A stretch of DNA of 64,000 nucleotides from Geodermatophilaceae bacterium URHB0062 (GTDB lineage: Bacteria > Actinomycetota > Actinomycetes > Mycobacteriales > Geodermatophilaceae): the NCBI GenBank assembly GCA_000620185.1, contig JHVO01000008.1, positions 186,001 to 250,000 of the forward strand, written 5' to 3'. The position numbers and the translations under genes are program-made. How positions within the stretch are numbered: the stretch's first letter is position 1; each line of letters starts with the position of its first letter. Under the pieces are notes generated by a model. The model did not search any database and was not told where the DNA came from. It saw only the letters and a list, made by a program, of their open reading frames with translations. This document shows positions 25,190 through 34,434 of the stretch, piece after piece.

Positions 25190-25203
25190 TGCGAGGCCCG
25201 GGG

Positions 25204-26034
25204 CTACTCGAACGAGTGCTCCGGACCGGGGAAGACCCCGCCGCGGACGTCGTCCGCGTACTCCTTGGCCGCCCGCAGCAGCTCGGCCCGCAGATCGGCG
25301 TACTTCTTCACGAACCGCGGCACGCGGCCGCCCGTGAAACCGGCCATGTCCGGCCAGACGAGCACCTGGGCGTCGCAGTCGACGCCGGCGCCGATGCCGA
25401 TCGTCGGGATGGTCAGCTCCTTGGTCACCTGCCCGGCGATCTCGGCCGGCACCATCTCCAGGACGACGGCGAACGCGCCGGCCTCCTGGACGGCGTGCGC
25501 GTCGGCGAGCAGCTTCTCCGCGCCGGCGCCGCGACCCTGCACCCGGAACCCGCCGAGTGCGTGCTCACTCTGTGGCGTGAAGCCCACGTGGGCCATGACC
25601 GGGATGCCGGCCTCGACGATCTTCCTGATCTGCGCCGCGACCCGCACGCCGCCCTCGAGCTTGACCGCCTGCGCGCCGCCCTCCTTCATCAGCCGGAAGG
25701 CCGTGGCCAGCGCCTGGTCGGGGCCGGCCTCGTAGCTGCCGAACGGCATGTCCGCGACGACCAGCGTCCGGGTGGTGGAGCGCGTGACCGCCTTGGTCAT
25801 CAGCAGGATGTCGTCGACCGTCACCGGAACCGTGCTCGAGTACCCGAGGACGACGTTGCCGGAGGAGTCACCGACCAGCAGCACCGGGATGCCGGCCTCC
25901 TCGAACACCGAGGCGCTGACCGTGTCGTAGGCGGTGAGCATCGCCCACTTCTCGCCCCGCTCCTTGGCCTGCTGCAGATGGTGCACGCGCACCCGCGTCG
26001 TCGACCGGCCGCCGTAGACGACAGATTCACTCAT
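25204..26034 (-). CDS. panB: 3-Methyl-2-oxobutanoate hydroxymethyltransferase
   Basis: A 276-residue TIM-barrel enzyme. It carries [35 protein letters not shown] (metal-binding Asp), [25 protein letters not shown] and [19 protein letters not shown], all PanB motifs. It adds a hydroxymethyl group from methylenetetrahydrofolate to ketoisovalerate, the first step toward pantothenate and CoA. It starts inside the nadE stop (ATGA 26031-26034), so it is translationally coupled to NAD synthesis. Confidence 0.96.
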   Translation of the reverse strand: MSESVVYGGRSTTRVRVHHLQQAKERGEKWAMLTAYDTVSASVFEEAGIPVLLVGDSSGNVVLGYSSTVPVTVDDILLMTKAVTRSTTRTLVVADMPFGSYEAGPDQALATAFRLMKEGGAQAVKLEGGVRVAAQIRKIVEAGIPVMAHVGFTPQSEHALGGFRVQGRGAGAEKLLADAHAVQEAGAFAVVLEMVPAEIAGQVTKELTIPTIGIGAGVDCDAQVLVWPDMAGFTGGRVPRFVKKYADLRAELLRAAKEYADDVRGGVFPGPEHSFE

Positions 26035-27866
26035 GCCTGAGCCGCTCCTTCGCGGACGCTGGGCAGGCTCTCCCGCCAGCGGTTGGTGATCGGCAGGCGC
26101 CGATCCCGGCCGAACGCCTTCAGGCTGATCTTCGTTCCCGGCGCCGACTGCCGGCGCTTGAACTCGGCGGCGTCCACCAGACGGAGGACCTTCGCCACCA
26201 CCTCCGCGTCGTGCCCGCGCTCGAGCAGCTCCGCCATGCCGAGGTCGCGGTCAACGTAGTCGGCGATCACCGCGTCGAGCTCCTCGTAGGAGGGCAGCGA
26301 GTCGGTGTCCTGCTGGCCGGGTGCGAGCTCCGCGGACGGCGGCTTGTCGATCGAGTTCTGCGGGATGGGCTCGGTCTCACCGCGCTCGCGGGCCCAGGCG
26401 TTGCGCCAGCGCGCGAGGTCCCAGACCAGCGTCTTGGGCACGTCCTTGATCGGCGCGAACCCTCCCGCCGCGTCGCCGTAGAGGGTGGAGTAGCCGACCG
26501 CCACCTCGCTCTTGTTGCTCGTGGCCAGCAGCAGGTGCCCGTGCTGGTTCGACAGTCCCATCAGCAGCGTGCCGCGCACGCGGGCCTGCAGGTTCTCCGC
26601 CGCGACGCCGGTCAGCTCGACCGATCCGTGATAGGCGTCGACCATCGGCGCGATCGGGACGACCGAGTAGTGCATGCCCAGGCGGTTCGCGGAGTCCTGG
26701 GCGTCGGACAGGGAGTGCTCGCTCGAGTACTTCGACGGCAGGCCCACGCCGAACACCCGGTCGGCACCCAGCGCGTCGACGGCGACAGCCGCCACCAGCG
26801 CCGAGTCGATGCCGCCGGACATCCCGAGGACGACCGACCGCATGCCGTTCTTGTCGATGAAGTCCCGCAGCCCCGTGACGAGTGCCCGCCAGACCTCCTC
26901 GCAGTCGGTCAGCGGCTTCACGACCGAGCCCGGCTGCGCGTCGTACGGCGCGACCGGCTCTTCCGACAGCAGGTGCCGGGTGACCGTCATCGGCCCGACC
27001 CGGCCCTCCTTCCGCTCCGGGTTGACGGCCGGGTCGAGGGTCAGGTCGACGGTGAGCAGGTGCTCGACGAACTGCGGGGCCCGGGCCAGCAGCTCGCCGT
27101 CCGCGCCGACGACCATCGAGTCGCCGTCGAAGACCAGTTCGTCCTGGCCGCCCACCTGGTTGCAGTAGACGATCGGCGCGCGGGCCTCGGCGGCCCGGCG
27201 GCGCACGAGCGGTAGCCGCAGGTCGTCCTTGGCCCGCTCGTAGGGGGAGGCGTTCGGGGAGACGACGAGGTCGACGCCGGCCTGCCCCGCGACGCCGCAC
27301 GGCCCGCCCTCGACCCAGAGGTCCTCGCAGATCGTCAGCGCGACGTCCACCCCGTGCAGGCGGACCACGGAGAGCTCGTTGCCGGGCACGAAGTAGCGCG
27401 CCTCGTCGAAGACGCCGTAGTTCGGCAGGTGCCGCTTGTAGTAGCGCGTCACCACCTCGCCGCCCTGCAGGAGAGCGGCGGCGTTGCGCGGGGCGCCCCG
27501 GCGCGGGTTGGCGTCGCCGGGCCGGTCGTCCTCTGTGTCGGGGTGGTCGACCGGCGCGGGGCCCGCTCCCTCGGTGTGGGCCAGGTAGCCGACGACGACG
27601 GCGAGGTCGCCGAGCCCGTCGTCGGCCAGCGCGCCCGCGAGGTCGACGAGCGCCTGCTCGCTGGCCCGCGCGAAGGACTCGCGCAGCACGAGGTCCTCGG
27701 CGGGGTAGCCGGTCAGGGTCATCTCGGGGAAGACGACGAGATGGGCTCCGGACGCGGCCGCCTTCGCCGCCCACGTGCGCACCAGCTCCGCGTTCCCGGA
27801 GAGGTCGCCGACGCGGGTGTCGACCTGGGCCAGCCCCACCCGCAGCTGCCGATGCTGATCGTTCAC
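26031..27866 (-). CDS. nadE: Glutamine-dependent NAD+ synthetase
   Basis: A 611-residue two-domain enzyme. The N-terminal nitrilase-type glutaminase (about 1-260) has the Glu/Lys/Cys triad in [23 protein letters not shown] and LTICEDLW. The C-terminal ATP pyrophosphatase-type synthetase has the P-loop [18 protein letters not shown], plus [20 protein letters not shown]. It amidates deamido-NAD to NAD using glutamine. GTG 27866 has AGGA at suitable spacing. ATG 27884 is an in-frame alternative. It forms an operon with panB. Confidence 0.95.
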   Translation of the reverse strand: MNDQHRQLRVGLAQVDTRVGDLSGNAELVRTWAAKAAASGAHLVVFPEMTLTGYPAEDLVLRESFARASEQALVDLAGALADDGLGDLAVVVGYLAHTEGAGPAPVDHPDTEDDRPGDANPRRGAPRNAAALLQGGEVVTRYYKRHLPNYGVFDEARYFVPGNELSVVRLHGVDVALTICEDLWVEGGPCGVAGQAGVDLVVSPNASPYERAKDDLRLPLVRRRAAEARAPIVYCNQVGGQDELVFDGDSMVVGADGELLARAPQFVEHLLTVDLTLDPAVNPERKEGRVGPMTVTRHLLSEEPVAPYDAQPGSVVKPLTDCEEVWRALVTGLRDFIDKNGMRSVVLGMSGGIDSALVAAVAVDALGADRVFGVGLPSKYSSEHSLSDAQDSANRLGMHYSVVPIAPMVDAYHGSVELTGVAAENLQARVRGTLLMGLSNQHGHLLLATSNKSEVAVGYSTLYGDAAGGFAPIKDVPKTLVWDLARWRNAWARERGETEPIPQNSIDKPPSAELAPGQQDTDSLPSYEELDAVIADYVDRDLGMAELLERGHDAEVVAKVLRLVDAAEFKRRQSAPGTKISLKAFGRDRRLPITNRWRESLPSVREGAAQA

Positions 27867-27918
27867 GGCTCCATCCTCGCCCATGGACGACGCGGATGGT
27901 CGGGCCTACCGTGACGCC

Positions 27919-28350
27919 ATGCCCGAGTGGCTGGCCATCGAGGTGTCCGACGCCGATGTCCCCGCGTCGTCATGGCGTCGCGCCTACGAGGACGCGCTGA
28001 CCGAGGCCGCGCTCACCAACGGGGCCGACAGCTGGGAGTGGCACCACACCCGCTGGGGCGTCGTCCTCGAACTCGGCTTCGACACCGACGAGCACCTGGA
28101 GCGGTTCCGGCGGCTGCCCGTGGTGCGCGCCGCGCTCGACGCCGTCCCCGATCCGGTGTCCGGGCTACTCGTGTACCGCGGCCGCGGGGGCGGCGCGGGC
28201 GCGTCGGTGCCGCGCCATCCGCGGCCGAGACCCGTCGCCGGCGCGGCCTCGCTGCCGGTTCCGGCGCCTGACCAGTGCGTCGGCAACCGCCTCTGCGCCG
28301 CCGACCTGGCGCGGGACCGTGAGCTGGTGACCGTCGGCGCCGTTCAGTGA
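27919..28350 (+). CDS. Hypothetical small protein
   Basis: A 143-residue protein. The first 85 residues look like a compact alpha/beta domain (EWLAIEVSDADVPASSWRRA, WEWHHTRWGVVLELGF, LVYRGRGGG). The rest is Pro/Ala/Arg-rich and looks less natural, so a frameshift near 28240 is possible. An in-frame ATG at 27883 would overlap nadE's start region. The last bases overlap the convergent slipin gene by 7 bp. No family recognised. Confidence 0.5.
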   Translation: MPEWLAIEVSDADVPASSWRRAYEDALTEAALTNGADSWEWHHTRWGVVLELGFDTDEHLERFRRLPVVRAALDAVPDPVSGLLVYRGRGGGAGASVPRHPRPRPVAGAASLPVPAPDQCVGNRLCAADLARDRELVTVGAVQ

Positions 28351-29207
28351 CCGTTCGCCGTCGTCGTCGACGGGGGCGAGCGGAGCGAGCCCGCCGGCCG
28401 GGGGGCCGGCAGCTCGGTCGGGGCCGCCGCGTCGCCGGATGAGGGCTCGTCGGGCGTCGACCGCTCCAGGAACCGCAGCAGCTCCACGGGGAAGGGCAGC
28501 ACCAACGTCGAGTTCTTCTCCGCCGCGACCTCGACCACCGTCTGCAGGAGCCGCAGTTGCAGGGCGGCGGGATGCTGCGTCATCACCTCGGCCGCCTGGG
28601 CCAGCTTCTCCGACGCCTGCAGCTCGCCCTCGGCGGTGATCACCCGCGACCGGCGTTCCCGCTCCGCCTCGGCCTGGCGCGACATCGACCGCTTCATCGA
28701 CTCGGGGAGGGCGACGTCCTTGATGTCCACCCGGTCGATGTGAATCCCCCAGTCGACGGCCGGGCTGTCCAGCATCAGCTCGAGGCCCTGGTTGAGCCGC
28801 TCCCGGTTGGAGAGCAGATCGTCCAGCTCGCTCTTGCCGATGATCGACCGCAGCGACGCCTGGGCCACCTGCGCGATCGCCGACTGGTAGCTCTGCACGC
28901 CCACCACGACCCGCACCGGGTCGTAGACCTTGAAGTAGACGACCGCGTCGACCTTCACGGTGACGTTGTCGCGGGTGATGCCCTCCTGGGCCGGCACCGG
29001 CATGGTGACGACCTGCATGTTGACCTTGTGCAGGCGGTCGGCCACGGGGGCGATCAACGTGAGTCCGGGCTGGCGGAGCTCGCCGCGCAACCGGCCGAAG
29101 CGCAGGACCACTCCCCGCTCGTACTGGGTGACCACGCGGACGCTCGCCCCGAGCAGGACCAGCAGGCCCAGCACGATGACCGCGAGGACGACGAGGATGG
29201 GCTCCAT
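28344..29207 (-). CDS. Slipin / SPFH (band 7) membrane protein
   Basis: A 287-residue protein with an N-terminal membrane helix (EPILVVLAVIVLGLLVLLGA) and an SPFH domain: YERGVVLRFGRLRGELRQPG, ITRDNVTVKVDAVVYFKVYD, YQSAIAQVAQASLRSIIGKS. A charged coiled-coil helix (SMKRSMSRQAEAERERRSRV) and a Pro/Ala tail follow. Slipins scaffold ordered membrane patches and often pair with a NfeD protease partner. None is adjacent here. Length and architecture are normal. Confidence 0.9.
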   Translation of the reverse strand: MEPILVVLAVIVLGLLVLLGASVRVVTQYERGVVLRFGRLRGELRQPGLTLIAPVADRLHKVNMQVVTMPVPAQEGITRDNVTVKVDAVVYFKVYDPVRVVVGVQSYQSAIAQVAQASLRSIIGKSELDDLLSNRERLNQGLELMLDSPAVDWGIHIDRVDIKDVALPESMKRSMSRQAEAERERRSRVITAEGELQASEKLAQAAEVMTQHPAALQLRLLQTVVEVAAEKNSTLVLPFPVELLRFLERSTPDEPSSGDAAAPTELPAPRPAGSLRSPPSTTTANGH

Positions 29208-29382
29208 CTCGCGCTCCAGTCCCGGCGCCGATCCGCTCGGGGCGGCCTCTCAACCCCGGGTCCAGGCGTCTGTGACGTACTCCAGCGTATGCCGTGTGAC
29301 GGTTTACGGAACGGGACCGAGCGCGGGCTCTCGGTCGGGCTCCCGACCCGTGGTGCGGCGGTGGAACCGGAAGAGGTGCGGC

Positions 29383-29736
29383 ATGGGCGACATCATGGTG
29401 GCGCGCGTCTACGACGTCGCCGCGCTGCCGCGAGGGCGCCGGTTCCTCGTCGAGCGACTGTGGCCGCGGGGCGTCCGCCGGGCCGATCTGCAGCTGGAGG
29501 ACTGGCTGCGCGACGTGGCGCCCTCGGCCGAGCTCCGGCGCTGGTTCGCCCACGATCCGGAGCGGTGGTCGGAGTTCCGCCGGCGGTACGCGGCCGAGCT
29601 GGACGCCGTCCCCGGCGCCTGGCAGCCACTGCTCGACGCCGCGCGGTCGGACACGGTCGTGCTGCTCTACAGCGCGCGCGACCGGGAGCACAACAGCGCG
29701 CTGGCCCTGCGCGACTACCTGCTTGACCGGCGGTAG
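29383..29736 (+). CDS. DUF488-family protein
   Basis: A 117-residue protein: RFLVERLWPRGVRRADLQLE, LRRWFAHDPERWSEFRRRYA and VLLYSARDREHNSALALRDY are the DUF488 core (R.W.RG, W...L.PS..LR.W..HDP..W..F...Y, T.LY.A.D...N.A). The conserved Arg and Asp residues suggest nucleotide or nucleic-acid chemistry, but no activity is established. The start may be 29383 or 29395. It stands alone, upstream of the HTH regulator. Confidence 0.85.
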   Translation: MGDIMVARVYDVAALPRGRRFLVERLWPRGVRRADLQLEDWLRDVAPSAELRRWFAHDPERWSEFRRRYAAELDAVPGAWQPLLDAARSDTVVLLYSARDREHNSALALRDYLLDRR

Positions 29737-29790
29737 CCGCCGGGACCGGCTCGCCCCTCGGGGCGAGGCGACTCTGTTTCGACAACGGTG

Positions 29791-29802
29791 ATTGGTTCTA
29801 GA
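29791..29802 (+). promoter_or_regulatory. Operator-like ATTGGTTCTAGA upstream of the HTH regulator
   Basis: ATTGGTTCTAGA at 29791-29802 lies ten bases before the regulator's ATG (29812). A nearly identical ATTGGTTTTAGA occurs at 30541-30552, before the DoxX gene. Eleven of twelve positions match. This suggests the regulator binds its own promoter and the neighbouring one. Confidence 0.55.
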
Positions 29803-29811
29803 CTTTGGAGC

Positions 29812-30516
29812 ATGGACGACGCCCGTACCGCCCAGGTCGAGGCGGTCGCCGCACTCGCGGAGCCGACCCGCCGCCGCTTGTACGAGCACGTCGTCCGGCA
29901 GGCCGGTCCGGTGAGCCGGGACGACGTCGCCAGCGCGATGGGCGTGCCCCGGCCCACGACCGCCTTCCACCTCGACCGGCTGGTCGCCGACGGACTGCTC
30001 GACGTGCACTACGAACGGCGCAGCGGCCGCACCGGTCCGGGCGCCGGCCGGCCGGCGAAGCTGTACCGGCGGGCGGAGTGCTCGGTGTCGGTCTCGCTGC
30101 CCGAGCGGCGCTACGACCTCGCCGGCGAGCTGCTCGCCGCTGCGCTCGCCGAGGCCGAGCAGTCGGGGGAGCGGCCGGCCGCCGTCCTGGATCGGCGGGC
30201 CTTCCGTCGCGGCTCCGAACTGGCCGCCGACGTCGGCGAGGAGAGCCGGGACGCTGCCCTCCGCGTGCTGGAGGAGCACGGCTTCGAGCCGCGGGACGAC
30301 GGAAACGGGATCGCCCTGGCGAACTGCCCGTTCCACGTGCTGGCGCGCGAGCACACCGAGCTGGTCTGCGGCATGAACCTGCGACTGCTGGAGGGGGTTC
30401 TCGACGAGCTCCCCGCGGCGGGGCTGGTCGCGCGGCTCCGCCCGCAGCCCGGCATGTGCTGCGTGCGGCTGGAGTCGACCGACGGGGAGCCATCAAGGGG
30501 ATTGACAGCAGAGTGA
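29812..30516 (+). CDS. ArsR/SufR-like winged-helix regulator (COG2345 type)
   Basis: A 234-residue regulator. The N-terminal winged helix (VAALAEPTRRRLYEHVVRQA, MGVPRPTTAFHLDRLVADGL, about 8-65) is followed by an effector domain ending in NCPFHVLAREHTELVCGMNL and PGMCCVRLE. The Cys/His set resembles the Fe-S or metal-sensing tail of SufR-like regulators. It probably represses its own promoter and the downstream DoxX-folE genes through ATTGGTT sites. The ATG used is close to a GGAG, so translation may be nearly leaderless. The in-frame ATG at 29788 lies upstream of the operator-like motif. Confidence 0.82.
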   Translation: MDDARTAQVEAVAALAEPTRRRLYEHVVRQAGPVSRDDVASAMGVPRPTTAFHLDRLVADGLLDVHYERRSGRTGPGAGRPAKLYRRAECSVSVSLPERRYDLAGELLAAALAEAEQSGERPAAVLDRRAFRRGSELAADVGEESRDAALRVLEEHGFEPRDDGNGIALANCPFHVLAREHTELVCGMNLRLLEGVLDELPAAGLVARLRPQPGMCCVRLESTDGEPSRGLTAE

Positions 30517-30546
30517 CGCGGGTCTCTACTACCAATCATCATTGGT
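30502..30546 (+). promoter_or_regulatory. Promoter and overlapping palindromic operator for the DoxX-folE operon
   Basis: TTGACA (30502-30507) and TCTACT (30525-30530) are spaced by 17 bp, a standard housekeeping promoter. Directly downstream is the perfect palindrome ACCAATcatcATTGGT (30531-30546), covering the expected start site. A protein bound there would block transcription. The -35 box overlaps the 3' end of the regulator gene. Confidence 0.7.
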
Positions 30547-30561
30547 TTTAGAGGAGCTGAC

Positions 30562-31002
30562 ATGACCACTCACGTGACCCGACCCGGTGCGCGCTCCGTC
30601 GTCGCCATGGACCCGGCCCGGCAGGCGTTCCTGCTGCTGCGCACCGTCTTCACCGTCGCGCCGATCGTCTTCGGCCTCGACAAGTTCGCGAACGTGCTGA
30701 CCGACTGGCCGACCTACCTCGCGCCCTGGATCGACGGCATCGTTCCCGGCACCGCTCAGCAGGCCATGTACGCGGTCGGCGTCGTGGAGGTCGTCGCCGG
30801 CGTCGTCGTGGCCGTGATCCCCCGCTTCGGCGGCTGGCTGGTCGCGGCGTGGCTGTTCGGCATCATCGTCAACCTGCTGACGTTCCCCGGGTTCTACGAC
30901 ATCGCCCTGCGGGACTTCGGGCTCCTGGTCGCCGCGGTGGCGCTCGCCCGGCTGGCCACCGTCTACGCCCCCGGCCGGAACGCCGTCCGGACGCAGCCGT
31001 GA
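30562..31002 (+). CDS. DoxX-like membrane protein
   Basis: A 146-residue protein with four hydrophobic helices (about 20-140). It has LLLRTVFTVAPIVFGLDKFA, VVEVVAGVVVAVIPRFGGWL and FGLLVAAVALARLATV, characteristic of DoxX/DUF4149-like small membrane proteins. It has a GAGGAG site just before the ATG and a strong upstream promoter-operator. DoxX relatives are linked to redox or thiol stress, but the reaction is unknown. It overlaps folE by GTGA. Confidence 0.75.
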   Translation: MTTHVTRPGARSVVAMDPARQAFLLLRTVFTVAPIVFGLDKFANVLTDWPTYLAPWIDGIVPGTAQQAMYAVGVVEVVAGVVVAVIPRFGGWLVAAWLFGIIVNLLTFPGFYDIALRDFGLLVAAVALARLATVYAPGRNAVRTQP

Positions 31003-31625
31003 GCGCACCGCAGCGGGCCGAGGAGCCCGTCGACCACCCGGTTCCGCTACGGGTGATCCGCGACCACGGAGTGATCGACGTCCCCGCCGCCGAGCGGGCG
31101 GTCGCCGACCTCCTGCGGGCTCTGGGCCGCGACCCGGAGTCCCCGCACCTGGCCGAGACCCCGCGGCGGGTCGCCGGCTCGTTCGCCGAGATGCTGACCG
31201 GGCCGCATTTCGACCTGACGACCTTTCCCAACGACGAGGGCTACAACGAGCTGGTCCTGGCCACCTCGCTGCCGGTGCGCTCGCTGTGCGAGCACCACCT
31301 GCTGCCCTTCGCGGGGGTCGCGCACGTCGGCTACCTGCCGGGCGACCGCATCCTCGGGCTGTCCAAGCTGGCCCGGGTGCTCGACCTGTTCGCCCGCGAC
31401 CTGCAGGTCCAGGAGCGGCTCACCCAGCAGGTGGCCGACTGGTTGCAGGAGCACCTGGCGCCGCGCGGGGTCGGGGTGGTGATCGAGGCCGAGCACCTGT
31501 GCATGTCGCTGCGCGGGGTGCGGGCCGTGGGCGCACGCACCATCACGTCGGCGCTGCACGGCGTGCTGCGCGACGACCCCCGGTCGCGCGGGGAATTCCT
31601 GTCGCTCGCGCGCACCGCGTCCTAG
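30999..31625 (+). CDS. folE: GTP cyclohydrolase I
   Basis: A 208-residue T-fold enzyme. It has HLAETPRRVAGSFAEMLTG, zinc ligands Cys-His in LCEHHLLPFAGVAHVGY and the third Cys in AEHLCMSLRGVRAVGA, and IPGxx-type LPGDRILGLSKLARVLDLFA. It converts GTP to dihydroneopterin triphosphate for folate or other pterins. The GTG start overlaps the DoxX stop. It lies away from other folate genes, under the ATTGGTT operator. It may therefore be a second, stress-regulated copy; whether another folE exists cannot be told here. Confidence 0.95.
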   Translation: MSAPQRAEEPVDHPVPLRVIRDHGVIDVPAAERAVADLLRALGRDPESPHLAETPRRVAGSFAEMLTGPHFDLTTFPNDEGYNELVLATSLPVRSLCEHHLLPFAGVAHVGYLPGDRILGLSKLARVLDLFARDLQVQERLTQQVADWLQEHLAPRGVGVVIEAEHLCMSLRGVRAVGARTITSALHGVLRDDPRSRGEFLSLARTAS

Positions 31626-31651
31626 CCTGACCTCCGGAGGAGCTGCGAACC

Positions 31652-32866
31652 ATGGACACCTTCGTTCTGATCGGTGGCGGCCTCGCGGGCGCCAAGGCGG
31701 CCGAGACCCTGCGCGCGGAGGGCTTCGACGGGCGCGTGGTGCTCATCGGGGAGGAACCCGAGGCGCCCTACGAGCGCCCACCCCTGTCGAAGGGATACCT
31801 GCTCGGCAGCGACGAGCGGGAGAAGGCTCGGGTGCACGAGCCGGGCTGGTACGAGGCGCACGACGTCGACCTGCGCACCGGCACCCGCGCCGTCGGCCTG
31901 GACGCCACGGCCCGCCGCGTCGAGCTCGACACCGGGGAGTGGCTGTCCTACGACCGCCTCCTACTGGCCACCGGCTCGTCGGCCCGTCGGCTCCCGGTCC
32001 CAGGAGCGGACCTCGAAGGGGTCCGCTACCTCCGCGCCCTGCCCGACGCCGACGGGCTGCTCGCCGAGTTCCGGAAGGGCGGCCGTCGCGTCGTCGTCGT
32101 CGGCGGCGGGTGGATCGGGCTCGAGGCCAGTGCCGCCGCGCGCACCCACGGCAACGATGTCACCGTCGTGGAGCCGCAGCCCACGCCGCTGTACGGCGTC
32201 CTCGGGCCGGCCATGGGGGAGGTGTTCGGCCGGCTGCACCGCGAGCACGGCGTGGACCTGCGCACCGGCACCGGCGTCGAGGCGTTCGTGGGCTCGGGCA
32301 CGGTGTCGGGGGTGCGCACCGACACCGGTGAGGAGATCCCCGCCGACGTCGTCCTGGTCGGGGTCGGTGCGGTGCCCAACACGGGCCTCGCCGAGGACGC
32401 CGGACTGCGCGTCGACCGCGGCATCGTCACCGACGCCGCCCTGCGGGCCTCAGCACCTGACGTGTTCGCGGCCGGCGACGTCGCGAGCGCGTTCCACCCG
32501 CTGTACGCGCGCCACGTGCGGGTCGAGCACTGGGCCAACGCGCTCAACCAGGGCCCGGCCGCGGCGCGGTCGATGCTCGGTCAGGACGTCTCCTACGACC
32601 GGGTGCCCTACTTCTTCACCGACCAGTACGACCTCGGCATGGAGTACTCCGGGCTCGGCGGCCCCGGCGACTCCGTGGTGTGCCGAGGCAATCCGGACGA
32701 CGGCGAGTTCATCGCCTTCTGGCTCGACGGCGGTCGGGTCACCGCCGGCATGAACGTCAACGTCTGGGACGTCACCGACCCGATCCAGGCGCTCGTCCGC
32801 AGCAACCGCCCGGTGGACGCCGTCCGGCTGGCCGACCCCGACGTCCCCCTGGAGTCCCTCGCCTGA
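31652..32866 (+). CDS. FAD-dependent ferredoxin-reductase-type oxidoreductase
   Basis: A 404-residue protein with an FAD-binding GGGLAGAKAAETLRAEGFDG (about 8-27), PYERPPLSKGYL, an NAD-binding VVVVGGGWIGLEASAAA (about 148-164), and FAAGDVASAFHPLYARHVRVEH with the second FAD signature. The C-terminal dimer domain is present. These enzymes pass electrons from NAD(P)H to ferredoxins or P450 systems. It starts 26 bp after folE, so it may belong to the DoxX-folE transcript. Confidence 0.9.
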   Translation: MDTFVLIGGGLAGAKAAETLRAEGFDGRVVLIGEEPEAPYERPPLSKGYLLGSDEREKARVHEPGWYEAHDVDLRTGTRAVGLDATARRVELDTGEWLSYDRLLLATGSSARRLPVPGADLEGVRYLRALPDADGLLAEFRKGGRRVVVVGGGWIGLEASAAARTHGNDVTVVEPQPTPLYGVLGPAMGEVFGRLHREHGVDLRTGTGVEAFVGSGTVSGVRTDTGEEIPADVVLVGVGAVPNTGLAEDAGLRVDRGIVTDAALRASAPDVFAAGDVASAFHPLYARHVRVEHWANALNQGPAAARSMLGQDVSYDRVPYFFTDQYDLGMEYSGLGGPGDSVVCRGNPDDGEFIAFWLDGGRVTAGMNVNVWDVTDPIQALVRSNRPVDAVRLADPDVPLESLA

Positions 32867-32877
32867 CCCGCTCCGTC

Positions 32878-32953
32878 GAGTTGATCATCGTCTCCGGGTC
32901 GGCGACACGGGCGGACACGCCGCCCCGGCGACCCCGCAGACGATGATCAACTC
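32878..32953. repeat. 16-bp inverted repeat between the reductase gene and glnA2
   Basis: GAGTTGATCATCGTCT (32878-32893) is mirrored by AGACGATGATCAACTC (32938-32953) around a 44-nt GC-rich loop. Each arm contains the palindrome TTGATCA(T). It lies 11 bp after the reductase stop. It could act as a terminator-like cruciform, as an intergenic repeat family member, or as a regulator site upstream of glnA2. Confidence 0.75.
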
Positions 32954-33073
32954 CGAGGGGGCAGCGGCGACACGAACCGGATGGGCCGCGGATCGCGTCC
33001 GTATCGCTCGGACGAGGCAGGGTGAGAGCCTGACGGAGGCGCTGTCACACACTGGAAACGAGCGGACGCGATC

Positions 33074-34423
33074 ATGGCGAGCATGGACCGGCAGCAGGAG
33101 TTCGTCCTGCGGACCCTGGAAGAGCGTGACATCCGCTTCGTGCGGCTGTGGTTCACCGACGTCTCGGGCTACCTGAAGGCCGTCGCGGTGGCCCCGGCCG
33201 AGATCGAGGCGGCGTTCGCCGAGGGCATCGGCTTCGACGGCTCGGCGGTCGAGGGCTTCGCCCGCGTCTACGAATCGGACATGCTGGCCAAGCCCGACCC
33301 GGGCACGTTTCAGGTGATGCCGGCGCCCAAGGGCGGTACGAGTGACACGGCGCGCATGTTCTGCGACATCACCCTGCCCGACGGGTCGCCCGCCTGGGCC
33401 GACCCGCGGCACGTGCTGCGCCGGGCGCTCGCCAAGGCCGCCGACATGGGCTTCACCTTCTACACGCACCCCGAGGTGGAGTTCTTCCTCCTCAAGAACC
33501 TGCCGACGGACGGCAGCCCGCCCGAGCCCGCCGACAACGGCGGCTACTTCGACCTGTCGACGCACAACGTCGCGCACGACTTCCGGCGTGAGGCGGTGTT
33601 CTCGCTGGAGGCCATGGGCATCTCGGTGGAGTTCAGCCACCACGAGGTCGCCCCGGGCCAGCAGGAGATCGACCTGCGCTACGCCGACGCCCTGTCGATG
33701 GCCGACAACATCATGACGCTGCGCCACGTGGTGCGTGAGGTCGCGCTCGCGCAGGGCGTGTACGCCACCTTCATGCCCAAGCCGTTCACGGACCTGGCCG
33801 GCTCGGCGATGCACACCCACCTCTCGCTGTTCGAGGGCGACCGCAACGCCTTCCACGACGCCTCCGATCCCATCAGGCTGTCGACGACCGGCAAGCAGTT
33901 CATCGCGGGCCTCCTGACGCACGCCCGCGAGTTCACGGCGATCACGAACCAGACGGTCAACTCCTACCGGCGGCTGCTGGCCGGCACGGAGGCGCCGACC
34001 GCGGTGACGTGGGGCCGGGCCAACCGGTCGGCGCTGGTGCGGGTGCCGTCGTACAAGCCGTCGAAGGCCAACTCCGCGCGGGTGGAGGTCCGCTCGCCGG
34101 ACTCCGCGTGCAACCCCTACCTCACCTTCGCCGTTCTGCTGGCCGCCGGCCTGCGCGGGATCGAGAAGGGCTACGAGCTCCCGCCCGAGGCCGAGGACGA
34201 CGTCTGGTCGCTCACCGACACCGAGCGGCGCGCGGCCGGGTACGAGGACCTGCCGGTGTCGCTCGGCGACGCGGTGACGGCGATGGAGAACAGCGAACTG
34301 GTCGCCGAGACCCTCGGCGAGCACGTGTTCGAGTTCTTCCTGCGCAACAAGCGCGAGGAGTTCGCCTCGTACCGGCAGAACGTGACGCCCTTCGAGCTGC
34401 GCCGCTACCTCCCCGGCCTCTGA
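33074..34423 (+). CDS. glnA2: Type I glutamine synthetase, GlnA2-like
   Basis: A 449-residue synthetase. It has the beta-grasp domain (VRLWFTDVSGYLKAVAVAPA, GIGFDGSAVEGFAR) and the catalytic domain with metal ligands in HPEVEFFLL and EVAPGQQEIDLRYADAL, SAMHTHLSLF, the glutamate flap TNQTVNSYRRL, and RVPSYKPSKANSARVEVRSPD. The NLYDLPPE-type adenylylation segment of GlnA1 is missing, as in GlnA2. It makes glutamine from glutamate and ammonia. Its neighbour glnE two genes on mirrors the glnA-glnE-glnA2 clustering of actinobacteria, though this isoform itself is probably not adenylylated. Confidence 0.92.
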   Translation: MASMDRQQEFVLRTLEERDIRFVRLWFTDVSGYLKAVAVAPAEIEAAFAEGIGFDGSAVEGFARVYESDMLAKPDPGTFQVMPAPKGGTSDTARMFCDITLPDGSPAWADPRHVLRRALAKAADMGFTFYTHPEVEFFLLKNLPTDGSPPEPADNGGYFDLSTHNVAHDFRREAVFSLEAMGISVEFSHHEVAPGQQEIDLRYADALSMADNIMTLRHVVREVALAQGVYATFMPKPFTDLAGSAMHTHLSLFEGDRNAFHDASDPIRLSTTGKQFIAGLLTHAREFTAITNQTVNSYRRLLAGTEAPTAVTWGRANRSALVRVPSYKPSKANSARVEVRSPDSACNPYLTFAVLLAAGLRGIEKGYELPPEAEDDVWSLTDTERRAAGYEDLPVSLGDAVTAMENSELVAETLGEHVFEFFLRNKREEFASYRQNVTPFELRRYLPGL

Positions 34424-34434
34424 AGGGCGCGCTC

